DNA of 6,513 nt from NCBI GenBank assembly GCA_945872015.1, contig CAMBYJ010000101.1:1-6513 (forward strand). The letters run 5' to 3'. The notes below the pieces were generated by a model. The model was given only the letters and a program-made list of their open reading frames with translations. It did no database searches and was not told the origin of the DNA. The position numbers were made by a program, and so were the translations under genes. This DNA is from Chitinophaga pinensis (lineage in GTDB: Bacteria > Bacteroidota > Bacteroidia > AKYH767-A > OLB10). Shown here piece after piece: positions 1 through 5,511 of this stretch (within the stretch, counting starts at the first letter, position 1; each line of letters opens with the position of its first letter).

Positions 1-770
1 CCTAATTCTGAATAAGTTGAACGAAAATTGGTAATATAACCTTTAGAATTTGCTACGTCACCTGTTTGGATCAATGGATAATCACCTCCTAATAGTTCCG
101 GTGCATTTCTCGGTCGATGTTTTGAAATTCCCCTGTCAAGTGATCCTAATTTTTCGAATTTTATTACCTCCCAGCCCTTCTCATTCTTCACAGGATCCCC
201 AAACATATCAATAAAGATAGCCTGAGCAAGTTCATCATACTTCTTAAGTAATGCCTGGTCTTTTTGTCTTAAGGCATCAGCTGCATCAAGAATGTCTGCA
301 ATACGTTTTTGGGTTTCGAGAGGGGGAAGAGGGATTTGAAATTCTCTTACAACACCAACATTTAGATTTTGAACACCAATACCACTCGTGTTATTAATTG
401 CAAAATTTCTTACTACTGGAGAGTTTAAATACCACATGAGGTATCTACTATCTACTATATCATGTTTGGGTTTTATAAGAGTTAAACTTACAAAAATAGA
501 AAACTCAAAATCAAGGTCTATTACAGCTGCTTCACCAAATGAACCTACTCTTGTATATAATATGTCACCGAACTCTGGTTTACTATATCTAGTAAGCTGT
601 TTGTGATCTTCTTCTGAAATGAATTTATATGATTTTAGAATAAAACGATTCTCCTTAACATTTAGTGACGACAAAAATGGAATTCCTTTTTCATAATATT
701 CAGGTCGCTTGGCTACACCACAAGTTATAACACTACAAATATCATCTAACCTTACAAATTCCCAACTCAT
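1..770 (-). CDS. hsdS: Type I restriction-modification specificity subunit HsdS, partial (C-terminus beyond the left edge)
   Basis: HsdS gives a type I restriction-modification complex its DNA target; it binds two HsdM subunits and, for cleavage, HsdR. My translation of the minus strand from the ATG at 768-770 stays open to the window edge, giving 256 complete residues. Residues 1 to about 150 form the first target-recognition domain (FGDILYTRVGSFGEAAVID near 67-85, ending in the typical IPLPPLETQKRIADILD at 146-162). The central conserved helix follows (about 151-190, ending AIFIDMFGDP at 184-193). The second recognition domain starts at about 200 (GWEVIKFEKLGSLDRGISKHRP). Full-length HsdS proteins are usually near 400 residues, so roughly a third is missing only because of the window edge; I see no stop or frameshift. 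The start overlaps the hsdM stop as ATGA and has AAGGAG 8 nt upstream, so translation is probably coupled to hsdM. The family call is firm; the target sequence cannot be read from the protein. Confidence 0.95.
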   Translation of the reverse strand, partial: MSWEFVRLDDICSVITCGVAKRPEYYEKGIPFLSSLNVKENRFILKSYKFISEEDHKQLTRYSKPEFGDILYTRVGSFGEAAVIDLDFEFSIFVSLTLIKPKHDIVDSRYLMWYLNSPVVRNFAINNTSGIGVQNLNVGVVREFQIPLPPLETQKRIADILDAADALRQKDQALLKKYDELAQAIFIDMFGDPVKNEKGWEVIKFEKLGSLDRGISKHRPRNAPELLGGDYPLIQTGDVANSKGYITNFRSTYSEL

Positions 771-2230
771 GACAACATCTCCTTTAATTGCCTCAACAAA
801 TCAGTTCTTTCTTGATCTAAAGCTTCAATCTGTTCTATAACGATAGATGGCTTCTCATAGACTTTTTCTTCGTAGACAACCTCTTTGTACCGGTTAATGC
901 TTAGATCATACTTATTATCTCTAATCTCAGAGACTGGTACTAAAAAGCTTTTGTCTGTTCTAGCTCGAGTATTCTCTTGATCTATATTTTGGAATCTAGC
1001 TATGATGTCAGAAATGTCATTTGCATCAGTAGGATTACGCTTATCATCTAAACTATAACCATCTGCTTGCATATCGTAGAACCAAACATTGTCAGTACCA
1101 CCACTTTCCGTCTTAGTAAACAACAATATGGCTGTACTTACTCCAGCATATGGCTTGAAAACACCACTTGGCATTGAGATTACAGCTTGTAATTTTTGTC
1201 TGTCGACAATTTCCTTACGAACCTGCATGTGAGCATTACTAGAGCCAAATAAGACACCATCAGGAACAATTACAGCAGCTCTTCCTCCTAGTTTTAACCC
1301 CTTTAGAATAAGTGCTATAAACAAGAGTTCTGTCTTCTTAGAGTCAACAACGTTCAAGATTTTAGTATCAACAGCCTCACGATCTAAACTTCCCTTAAAG
1401 GGAGGATTAGCCAATACTATGGTAGTTTTCTCTGTAAAACCTGAATTTGCTTCACTTAAAGAATCAACATCAGATAGCTGTGGGTTCTCAATACCATGAA
1501 GCATTAAGTTCATAGCACCAATACGGATCATAGTTGGATCAAACTCCATACCCATGAACATCTTGTCTTGGAAATGCTTTTTAACGTCTTCCTTATATAA
1601 TTCCGTTGGATAATGTTCCCTGATATACTCTCCAGCAGCAACTAAGAAACCACATGTACCGGAGCTAGGATCGCAGATCACATCTTCTACAGTTGGCTGA
1701 ACCATATCTACCATCATCTTGATGATATGTCGAGGAGTTCTGAACTGTCCATTTTGTCCTGCTGAGGCAATCTTTCCAAGTAAATACTCATAAACATCAC
1801 CCTTGGTGTCCCGGTCATGCATGTCTATGTTTGATAGCATCTCAACAACTTGGGCCAATAAACGAGGTGTAGGAATCATGAAAGTTGCCCCCTTCATAAA
1901 CTTGCTATAAGCAGCACTACGGCTACCAACATTTCTTAGGAAGTCAAATACTCCATCCTGCTTGGTAAATGAGCGGAACATGACTTCTGGGTCCATATCC
2001 TTGAACCTACTCCAGCGTAGATCATATTCACCTGAGAGGAATAATGGATCCTCAATCTCTTGCTTCAACAGGTTTGCTTTCTGCTCTTTCTGAGTCTGTA
2101 ATTCATCCAGCCTTCTGATGAACAGCAAATAGGTCATCTGTTCAATAACTGTAAGTGGGTTTGATAGTCCTCCTGTCCAAAAGGCTTCCCAAACTCTATC
2201 TATTTGACTCTTTAATTCTCCTGTTAGCAT
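767..2230 (-). CDS. hsdM: Type I restriction-modification DNA adenine methyltransferase subunit HsdM
   Basis: HsdM transfers a methyl group from S-adenosylmethionine to the N6 of adenine in the target chosen by HsdS, protecting host DNA. The 487-residue protein is complete and of usual length. The N-terminal helical HsdM domain covers about 8-135 (FWTGGLSNPLTVIEQMTYLLFIRRLDEL at 17-44 is the family signature). The catalytic N6-methyltransferase domain follows, about 143-455. GQFRTPRHI (161-169) precedes the SAM-binding motif I, DPSSGTCGF (187-195). The catalytic motif IV is NPPF (275-278). A charged C-terminal helix (about 463-485) probably contacts HsdS. The ATG at 2228-2230 begins with the usual MLTGELKSQID, so the start is well supported although no Shine-Dalgarno is seen. 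It is the first gene of an hsdM-hsdS operon and is divergent from the DUF4268 gene 260 bp away. All key motifs are intact, so the methylase is probably active. Confidence 0.97.
   Translation of the reverse strand: MLTGELKSQIDRVWEAFWTGGLSNPLTVIEQMTYLLFIRRLDELQTQKEQKANLLKQEIEDPLFLSGEYDLRWSRFKDMDPEVMFRSFTKQDGVFDFLRNVGSRSAAYSKFMKGATFMIPTPRLLAQVVEMLSNIDMHDRDTKGDVYEYLLGKIASAGQNGQFRTPRHIIKMMVDMVQPTVEDVICDPSSGTCGFLVAAGEYIREHYPTELYKEDVKKHFQDKMFMGMEFDPTMIRIGAMNLMLHGIENPQLSDVDSLSEANSGFTEKTTIVLANPPFKGSLDREAVDTKILNVVDSKKTELLFIALILKGLKLGGRAAVIVPDGVLFGSSNAHMQVRKEIVDRQKLQAVISMPSGVFKPYAGVSTAILLFTKTESGGTDNVWFYDMQADGYSLDDKRNPTDANDISDIIARFQNIDQENTRARTDKSFLVPVSEIRDNKYDLSINRYKEVVYEEKVYEKPSIVIEQIEALDQERTDLLRQLKEMLS
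779..784 (-). promoter_or_regulatory. Ribosome binding site of hsdS
   Basis: AAGGAG on the minus strand lies 8 nt before the hsdS ATG, inside the 3' end of hsdM. It fixes the start at 770 and is one of the few clear Shine-Dalgarno sequences in this window. Confidence 0.75.
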
Positions 2231-2490
2231 ATTGGATGATAATGGCTGAAATTAATAGCCCCTATTTTTATTCTAAATTTAAAGATGCAGATAAAAGACT
2301 AAATTTAATAATTACTTTAAAACCAATGAAACTATTTAATTCTTTTAAGGTTAGATGTAAAGTTATTTTGACAGTTTGAGTCATAAAAATAAAATTTCTA
2401 AACAAATACTGTGTCGAAAAAAATGACGAGGAGTATTTTTGAAGATTTTTTTAGATATTGTAATAATATCAACATTTTATTTTAATCAGA
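2231..2490. promoter_or_regulatory. Divergent intergenic region between hsdM and the DUF4268 gene
   Basis: This 260-bp AT-rich gap must carry the promoters of both divergent operons. The only short symmetric feature near hsdM is GGCT (2244-2247) with AGCC (2257-2260), a weak 4-bp stem in the hsdM leader. The 10-mer CTAAATTTAA occurs twice (2273-2282 and 2299-2308), which may be chance in such AT-rich DNA. On the minus strand, TAACTTTA (2358-2365) is one base off the Bacteroidota -7 consensus TAnnTTTG and could serve hsdM, but no exact -33 TTTG goes with it. I see no convincing gene here. Confidence 0.5.
2410..2441 (+). promoter_or_regulatory. Possible Bacteroidota-type promoter for the DUF4268/SRA-HNH operon
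   Basis: TATTTTTG at 2434-2441 matches the TAnnTTTG -7 element of Bacteroidota exactly. TGTG at 2410-2413, 20 bp upstream, matches three of four bases of the TTTG -33 element. Transcription would start near 2448, leaving a leader of about 40 nt before the ATG at 2491. The match is by eye, in AT-rich DNA where such motifs arise by chance. Confidence 0.4.
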
Positions 2491-3429
2491 ATGAGTTTAG
2501 GAAGATTAGAGAAAATAGATTTAAGAACTTATTGGAAAAAAGAAGCTACCGACTTTACCCCTTGGTTAGCAAAAGAGGAAAATATTCAACTCTTGAGTGA
2601 AACAATTGGCATTGAATTAGAGGTTCAATCTCAGGAGCAAAGTGTTGGTCCGTTTAGTGCGGATATACTTTGCAAGGATACAATGAATGACCATTATGTA
2701 TTAATTGAGAATCAATTAGAGAAAACCGACCATACTCATCTTGGACAATTAATGACCTATGCGGCTGGGTTAGATGCGGTAACAATAATATGGATTGCTC
2801 AAAAATTCACGGAAGAACATCGTGCTGCTTTAGATTGGCTGAATCGGATTACTGATGACACCTTTAACTTTTTTGGAATAGAAATTGAATTATTTAAAAT
2901 TGGGGATTCTAAACCTGCACCACTTTTTAATTTAGTTTCCAAACCAAATGATTGGTCAAAAGAGGTTAAAAGGTCTAAATCAAACACAAGTGCGTCCAAA
3001 AATCAATTGGCTCAACAGAATTATTGGACAGAACTTAAATCTTATCTCGAAAAGAATAAGAGCATAATTAAAATGCAGACACCTCTTGCACAACATTGGA
3101 CCAACATATCTATTGGTAAGAGTGATTTTAGAATTTCTGCAAATGTAAGTTCAAGAGATAAAACAATTGGTATTTGGTTAAATATTCTTGGAAGTAATGC
3201 AAAGGATGATTTTGATAAACTATATAATATAGGTCATGAGAAGTCTCTTGTAGAGATTAGTGGTGAACTTAATTGGGATAGAATGGAGACAAAAAAAATG
3301 TGTGCAGTAATTCTTAAAACATCAGGGGATTTTAATAATTCAGCAGATTGGGACAATCAATTTGAATGGTTTAAAGCCAACTTAGAGAAATATCAAAAGT
3401 TCTTTAAGCCGATTATAATGAAGGTTTAA
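2491..3429 (+). CDS. DUF4268 protein with PD-(D/E)XK-like nuclease domain
   Basis: A probable DNA-acting cytoplasmic protein of 312 residues. The N-terminal half (about 1-155) looks like a PD-(D/E)XK fold: GPFSADILC holds the candidate acidic residue D58, the next strand ends in LIENQ with E73 and Q75 where a lysine is usual, and HLGQLMTYAAGLDA (83-96) is the following conserved helix. A Lys/Ser-rich linker (about 156-176) leads to the C-terminal DUF4268 domain (about 178-308, beginning NYWTELKSYL). Proteins of this layout are often near restriction genes, but their function is not settled as far as I know. There is an in-frame stop (TAA) about 21 nt before the ATG, so 2491 is the first possible ATG; no Shine-Dalgarno is visible. 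The SRA-HNH gene follows after 5 nt, so the two are almost certainly one transcript. Without the lysine the domain may cut with altered chemistry or only bind DNA. The family call is good; the role in restriction is inferred. Confidence 0.88.
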   Translation: MSLGRLEKIDLRTYWKKEATDFTPWLAKEENIQLLSETIGIELEVQSQEQSVGPFSADILCKDTMNDHYVLIENQLEKTDHTHLGQLMTYAAGLDAVTIIWIAQKFTEEHRAALDWLNRITDDTFNFFGIEIELFKIGDSKPAPLFNLVSKPNDWSKEVKRSKSNTSASKNQLAQQNYWTELKSYLEKNKSIIKMQTPLAQHWTNISIGKSDFRISANVSSRDKTIGIWLNILGSNAKDDFDKLYNIGHEKSLVEISGELNWDRMETKKMCAVILKTSGDFNNSADWDNQFEWFKANLEKYQKFFKPIIMKV

Positions 3430-3434
3430 TAATT

Positions 3435-4322
3435 ATGAATCAATCCCCCTTCATACCAAACCAAGTCTACAAAAGGTCATTAATTCACGATGAATATGGC
3501 GGAAACCGCCAAGGTGGAATTTCTCCCTCTGCGAAGGTTCCTTTTATATTTATTTTTTCTGGAAAATCAGGTGCACAATATGGTTATAGAGATGGTTGGG
3601 ATAATAAAAATGTGTTTAGTTATACGGGTGAAGGACAAGAGGGGGATATGCAATTTGTCAAAGGGAATTTGGCATTAAGGGAACACAAAGAAAGAGGAAA
3701 GCGCGTTTTCTTGTTTGAAAGTGATGGGACTACTTTTGTGAAATTTGTGTCTGAAATGGAATACTATGATGCTGATTATTTTGAAACTCCTGATCGAAAT
3801 GGTAGTAATAGAGTTGGAATTCGTTTTTTCATGAACCGTTTAGGTGTTTCCATACCAGTTTATCCTAACCAATTTGAATTAATTTCCGTACATGAAGATC
3901 CGATTGATGTTTATGGGGCTGCTAATACTCCAACAAAAACAGAGCGCTCGGGATTGGTCACTTCTAGAGTTGGTCAAGGAGCCTATAGGAAACGTATTAT
4001 ACATCGTTGGGAATATAAATGTGCGGTAACTAATTTTAATAAACTCGATATTTTAATTGCTTCGCATATTGTGCCATGGGCACAATCAAATGACAATGAA
4101 AGGTTGGACGTCCATAATGGAATTCTTTTATCTCCAACTTATGACGCCTTGTTTGATAAACATCTGATTACCTTCGATAATAAAGGAAAAATAATCTTAT
4201 CTGATAAAATAGAACAGTCAGCATATCAGAAAATTGGAGTTACAGGTAACGAGCGAATACATGAGTTAAGTCCATATAATATTCATTATTTAGATAGGCA
4301 CAATCAGAATTTTGCATCATAA
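3435..4322 (+). CDS. SRA-like + HNH endonuclease, probable modification-dependent (type IV, ScoMcrA-like) restriction enzyme
   Basis: A 295-residue two-domain protein. The N-terminal part (about 8-150) resembles the SRA-like domain of ScoMcrA-type enzymes: YGGNRQGGISPS (21-32), YGYRDGW (49-55), YTGEGQEGDMQF (63-74) and GNLALREH (77-84). SRA domains flip out and read modified cytosine, so the likely target is methylated or otherwise modified DNA. The C-terminal part (about 180-275) is an HNH_2-type nuclease: KCAVT (195-199), ASHIVPW with H211, the central HNG with N228, and LSPTYDALFD (232-241). These are the expected metal-binding and catalytic positions and all are present. It starts 5 nt after the DUF4268 stop; GAAGG about 10 nt before the ATG is a weak ribosome site. 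The two genes form one unit. Standing back-to-back with a type I methylase, it must tolerate the host's N6-adenine marks, which fits a cytosine-reading domain. The fold calls are strong; the exact modification recognised is unknown. Confidence 0.88.
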   Translation: MNQSPFIPNQVYKRSLIHDEYGGNRQGGISPSAKVPFIFIFSGKSGAQYGYRDGWDNKNVFSYTGEGQEGDMQFVKGNLALREHKERGKRVFLFESDGTTFVKFVSEMEYYDADYFETPDRNGSNRVGIRFFMNRLGVSIPVYPNQFELISVHEDPIDVYGAANTPTKTERSGLVTSRVGQGAYRKRIIHRWEYKCAVTNFNKLDILIASHIVPWAQSNDNERLDVHNGILLSPTYDALFDKHLITFDNKGKIILSDKIEQSAYQKIGVTGNERIHELSPYNIHYLDRHNQNFAS

Positions 4323-4349
4323 ATCATCAATATTCTCTATTACCTCCTC

Positions 4350-4507
4350 CTAATCATCATCCTCATCAGCTAATTTGTAATTAAAATCATCTAAGTCGAA
4401 AAATTCTAGAATAACCCAATATCTACAGTTATGACTAGGGAGAAAGTGCATACTTAAATTTGCGTTTGTTTTTTAAAAAATGAATTTAAGATTTCCTTTT
4501 CAAGTCT
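4350..4507 (-). pseudogene. Possible remnant of a small gene with an acidic C-terminus
   Basis: On the minus strand, a stop-free stretch ending at TAG (4350-4352) reads 40 codons back to a stop at 4473-4475. Its end, WVILEFFDLDDF followed by NYKLADEDDD, looks protein-like rather than random. Just upstream, in the frame one base away, an open stretch of 17 codons (4507 down to 4457) reads RLEKEILNSFFKK before its own stop. The two frames meet in a TTTTTTAAAAAA run (4469-4480), so a single-base indel there would join them into about 52 residues. No start codon with a ribosome site is seen for either part; an ATG at 4449-4451 could give a 33-residue peptide. I do not recognise a family. It may be a degraded gene or chance. 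Confidence 0.22.
4453..4490. repeat. AT-rich inverted repeat between convergent operons
   Basis: CTTAAATT (4453-4460) and AATTTAAG (4483-4490) are perfect inverted copies 22 nt apart, with the 12-bp palindrome TTTTTTAAAAAA (4469-4480) inside but off-centre. In this position it could help end transcription from both sides, but the stem is weak and may be chance. Confidence 0.25.
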
Positions 4508-4612
4508 TTAGGTTTATTCTGTTAAATATAAATAATAGGGAAATACAATTATATTTATTGAAATATCAAGACCGTTATCAGAGATTAGAGCATTTTTTGA
4601 TTTTGAGAGTAA

Positions 4613-4636
4613 TAAATTTATCTAGCTAGAAATTTA
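4613..4636 (-). terminator. Possible weak terminator at the end of the small-gene pair
   Basis: TAAATTT (4613-4619) and AAATTTA (4630-4636) form a 7-bp inverted repeat around a 10-nt spacer that itself contains the palindrome CTAGCTAG. The right arm overlaps the stop codon of the 122-residue gene. The stem is entirely A/T, so it would be unstable as RNA. Confidence 0.25.
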
Positions 4637-5002
4637 ATATAGATCATCTGAATCATCAATAATTGAATTATTGTTCAACTCCCTAGTATAATGGAAAGAT
4701 TCCCCATCTTGATCTTCTAAGGTCGAGATTGCACCATTTTGTAAACCAATCAACAGACCTAGAATATATGATAGGTGATTAATGTCTGAACCAGCAATGA
4801 TGATTGGCTGATCTTGGGGTAGATCGAATCCTTCACACATCTTTTCTAGCATCCCCTTTATAAAGTTGATTTCAGTTATTACACCTAATTCAACTATTGC
4901 TGGTACAAGGTTATTCGGATCTTGAACTTTAAAATGGACTACTCTTTGGCCATTTCCATTGATTACTTCGTCGCTTAATTCTATTGAACCAGGTAGTTTC
5001 AT
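4634..5002 (-). CDS. Small acidic protein of unknown function, second gene of a coupled pair
   Basis: I do not recognise this 122-residue protein. It is acidic (20 Asp/Glu against 6 Lys/Arg). It has no signal peptide; a hydrophobic patch at about 76-88 (HLSYILGLLIGLQ) is short and looks like a buried helix rather than a membrane segment. The N-terminal half reads as beta-rich (QRVVHFKVQD at 19-28, AIVELGVITEINFI at 35-48) and the C-terminus ends in a disordered acidic tail (IIDDSDDLY). The ATG overlaps the stop of the upstream 65-residue gene as ATGA, a typical sign of translational coupling; no Shine-Dalgarno is visible. Its partner is strongly basic, so a complex between the two is plausible, as in an antitoxin/toxin, nucleic-acid mimic or chaperone pair, but nothing in the sequence proves any of these. 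The coding call rests on length, normal composition and the overlap. Confidence 0.65.
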   Translation of the reverse strand: MKLPGSIELSDEVINGNGQRVVHFKVQDPNNLVPAIVELGVITEINFIKGMLEKMCEGFDLPQDQPIIIAGSDINHLSYILGLLIGLQNGAISTLEDQDGESFHYTRELNNNSIIDDSDDLY

Positions 5003-5196
5003 TTTCTTAACTGTTTTAATGTTTGTTCGTTTATATTAGAGATTAAAGACTTGAATTGATTCTCTGTGATTATCAACTTTACACGTCTTTCAACCTTATT
5101 ATGAGGGTTTAATACTTTTAACATTTTCATATATTTCATTTTATTATAAATAGTCGGAATTTCGATTTTTTGTGATTTAGGTAATTTTTTTGGCAA
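4999..5196 (-). CDS. Small basic protein of unknown function, first gene of a coupled pair
   Basis: I do not recognise this protein. From the TTG at 5194-5196 it is 65 residues and very basic (16 Lys/Arg against 4 Asp/Glu), with a Lys/Pro-rich start (PKKLPKSQK) and two likely helices towards the end (about 44-63). Such a composition suits binding to nucleic acid or to its acidic neighbour. The start is uncertain: TTG has no Shine-Dalgarno, only an A-rich leader; ATG codons at residues 20, 23 and 25 are alternatives and would give about 41-46 residues. The frame remains open upstream of the TTG to a stop at 5233-5235, without any ATG. The downstream gene overlaps it by 4 nt. Function is unknown. 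Confidence 0.5.
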   Translation of the reverse strand: MPKKLPKSQKIEIPTIYNKMKYMKMLKVLNPHNKVERRVKLIITENQFKSLISNINEQTLKQLRK

Positions 5197-5277
5197 ATTT
5201 TTTTTTGATAATACTAAGGCTTTGGCATCGTACTACCTTTTTAGGGAAGACTTTTTATAATACAAACAGGGGATACC

Positions 5278-5300
5278 GCAGTTAGTCCGGCCCCTACTGC
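5278..5300. repeat. Hairpin in the GC-rich patch
   Basis: GCAGTTAG (5278-5285) pairs with CTACTGC (5294-5300) with one bulged T, closing an 8-nt loop TCCGGCCC. It lies directly next to the 14-bp palindrome. There is no T-run after it, so it does not look like a simple terminator. Confidence 0.4.
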
Positions 5301-5302
5301 CT

Positions 5303-5316
5303 GCAGGGATCCCTGC
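5303..5316. repeat. 14-bp perfect palindrome
   Basis: GCAGGGATCCCTGC is perfectly self-complementary with no spacer. In an AT-rich region such a GC-rich palindrome is unlikely by chance. It could be a dimeric protein binding site or a crossover site for the nearby recombinase. Confidence 0.6.
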
Positions 5317-5340
5317 CAGAGAATAATTGATAAATTTTCC

Positions 5341-5365
5341 TGATCGGTACTGATCAACAATGATC
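5341..5365. repeat. Three TGATC direct repeats with exact 10-bp spacing
   Basis: TGATC begins at 5341, 5351 and 5361, so the copies lie about one helical turn apart and on the same DNA face. The second and third extend to the palindrome TGATCA. The 5-bp spacers (GGTAC and AACAA) differ, so this is not a simple tandem duplication. The pattern suits cooperative binding by a regulator or the recombinase. Confidence 0.55.
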
Positions 5366-5409
5366 ATTAGCTAAAGTTGTGTGGCAAAATCCATATATTT
5401 AAAACATCA

Positions 5410-5437
5410 TTTGTACCAATAAAATAGGTGTACCAAA
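5410..5437. repeat. Imperfect 28-bp dyad with repeated TGTACCAA
   Basis: The segment begins TTTGTACC and ends GGTGTACCAAA, so its ends mirror each other (TTTG...CAAA), with the GTACC core offset by a base. TGTACCAA also occurs as a direct repeat at 5412-5419 and 5429-5436. The length is close to the 26-28 bp crossover sites of resolvases and invertases, but the symmetry is imperfect. Confidence 0.35.
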
Positions 5438-5500
5438 CTAATCTTAGTAGAATGCTCCGGTATGTTAAATAATGCGCTTACATTAGCCATAGAACAATTC

Positions 5501-5506
5501 AAAGGA
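5501..5506 (+). promoter_or_regulatory. Ribosome binding site of the recombinase gene
   Basis: AAAGGA ends 5 nt before the ATG at 5512. It favours this start over the in-frame ATG at 5524, which would be 17 nt away. Confidence 0.6.
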
Positions 5507-5511
5507 TTAAA

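Larger units (their letters stand above)
4323..4633. other. Gene-poor convergent intergenic stretch
   Basis: This 311-bp AT-rich stretch separates the end of the plus-strand nuclease operon from the end of the minus-strand small-gene pair. It contains a possible broken minus-strand reading frame (4350-4507) and two AT-rich inverted repeats (4453-4490 and 4613-4636), each entered separately. I see no intact gene and no classic GC-rich terminator followed by a T-run. Confidence 0.6.
5197..5511. promoter_or_regulatory. Structured divergent intergenic region between the small-gene pair and the recombinase gene
   Basis: This 315-bp stretch must hold the promoters of both the minus-strand pair and the plus-strand recombinase. 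Its left third is AT-rich with a 9-T run (5198-5206). From about 5268 to 5319 it becomes clearly GC-rich, unlike its surroundings, and carries a hairpin and a perfect palindrome. Then come three phased TGATC motifs and an imperfect 28-bp dyad, each entered separately. Small serine recombinases often bind sites next to their own gene, both to recombine and to repress themselves, so this region is the natural place to look for such sites. No exact TAnnTTTG promoter is found. Confidence 0.5.

Noticed and set aside
388..606. Plus-strand open frame of 72 codons
   Set aside because: It lies antisense to hsdS, whose translation is continuous and clearly conserved; the peptide has no recognisable features.
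2155..2379. Plus-strand open frame of 74 codons overlapping the start of hsdM
   Set aside because: The first part is antisense to the conserved hsdM N-terminus and the rest is low-complexity AT-rich DNA; no ribosome site is visible.
3490..3678. Second plus-strand frame inside the SRA-HNH gene
   Set aside because: It sits fully inside the conserved SRA-like domain in another frame and has no features of its own.
4469..4480. Programmed ribosomal frameshift at the TTTTTTAAAAAA run
   Set aside because: The zero-frame phasing does not give a standard slippery heptamer and neither fragment has a credible start, so simple decay or chance is more likely.
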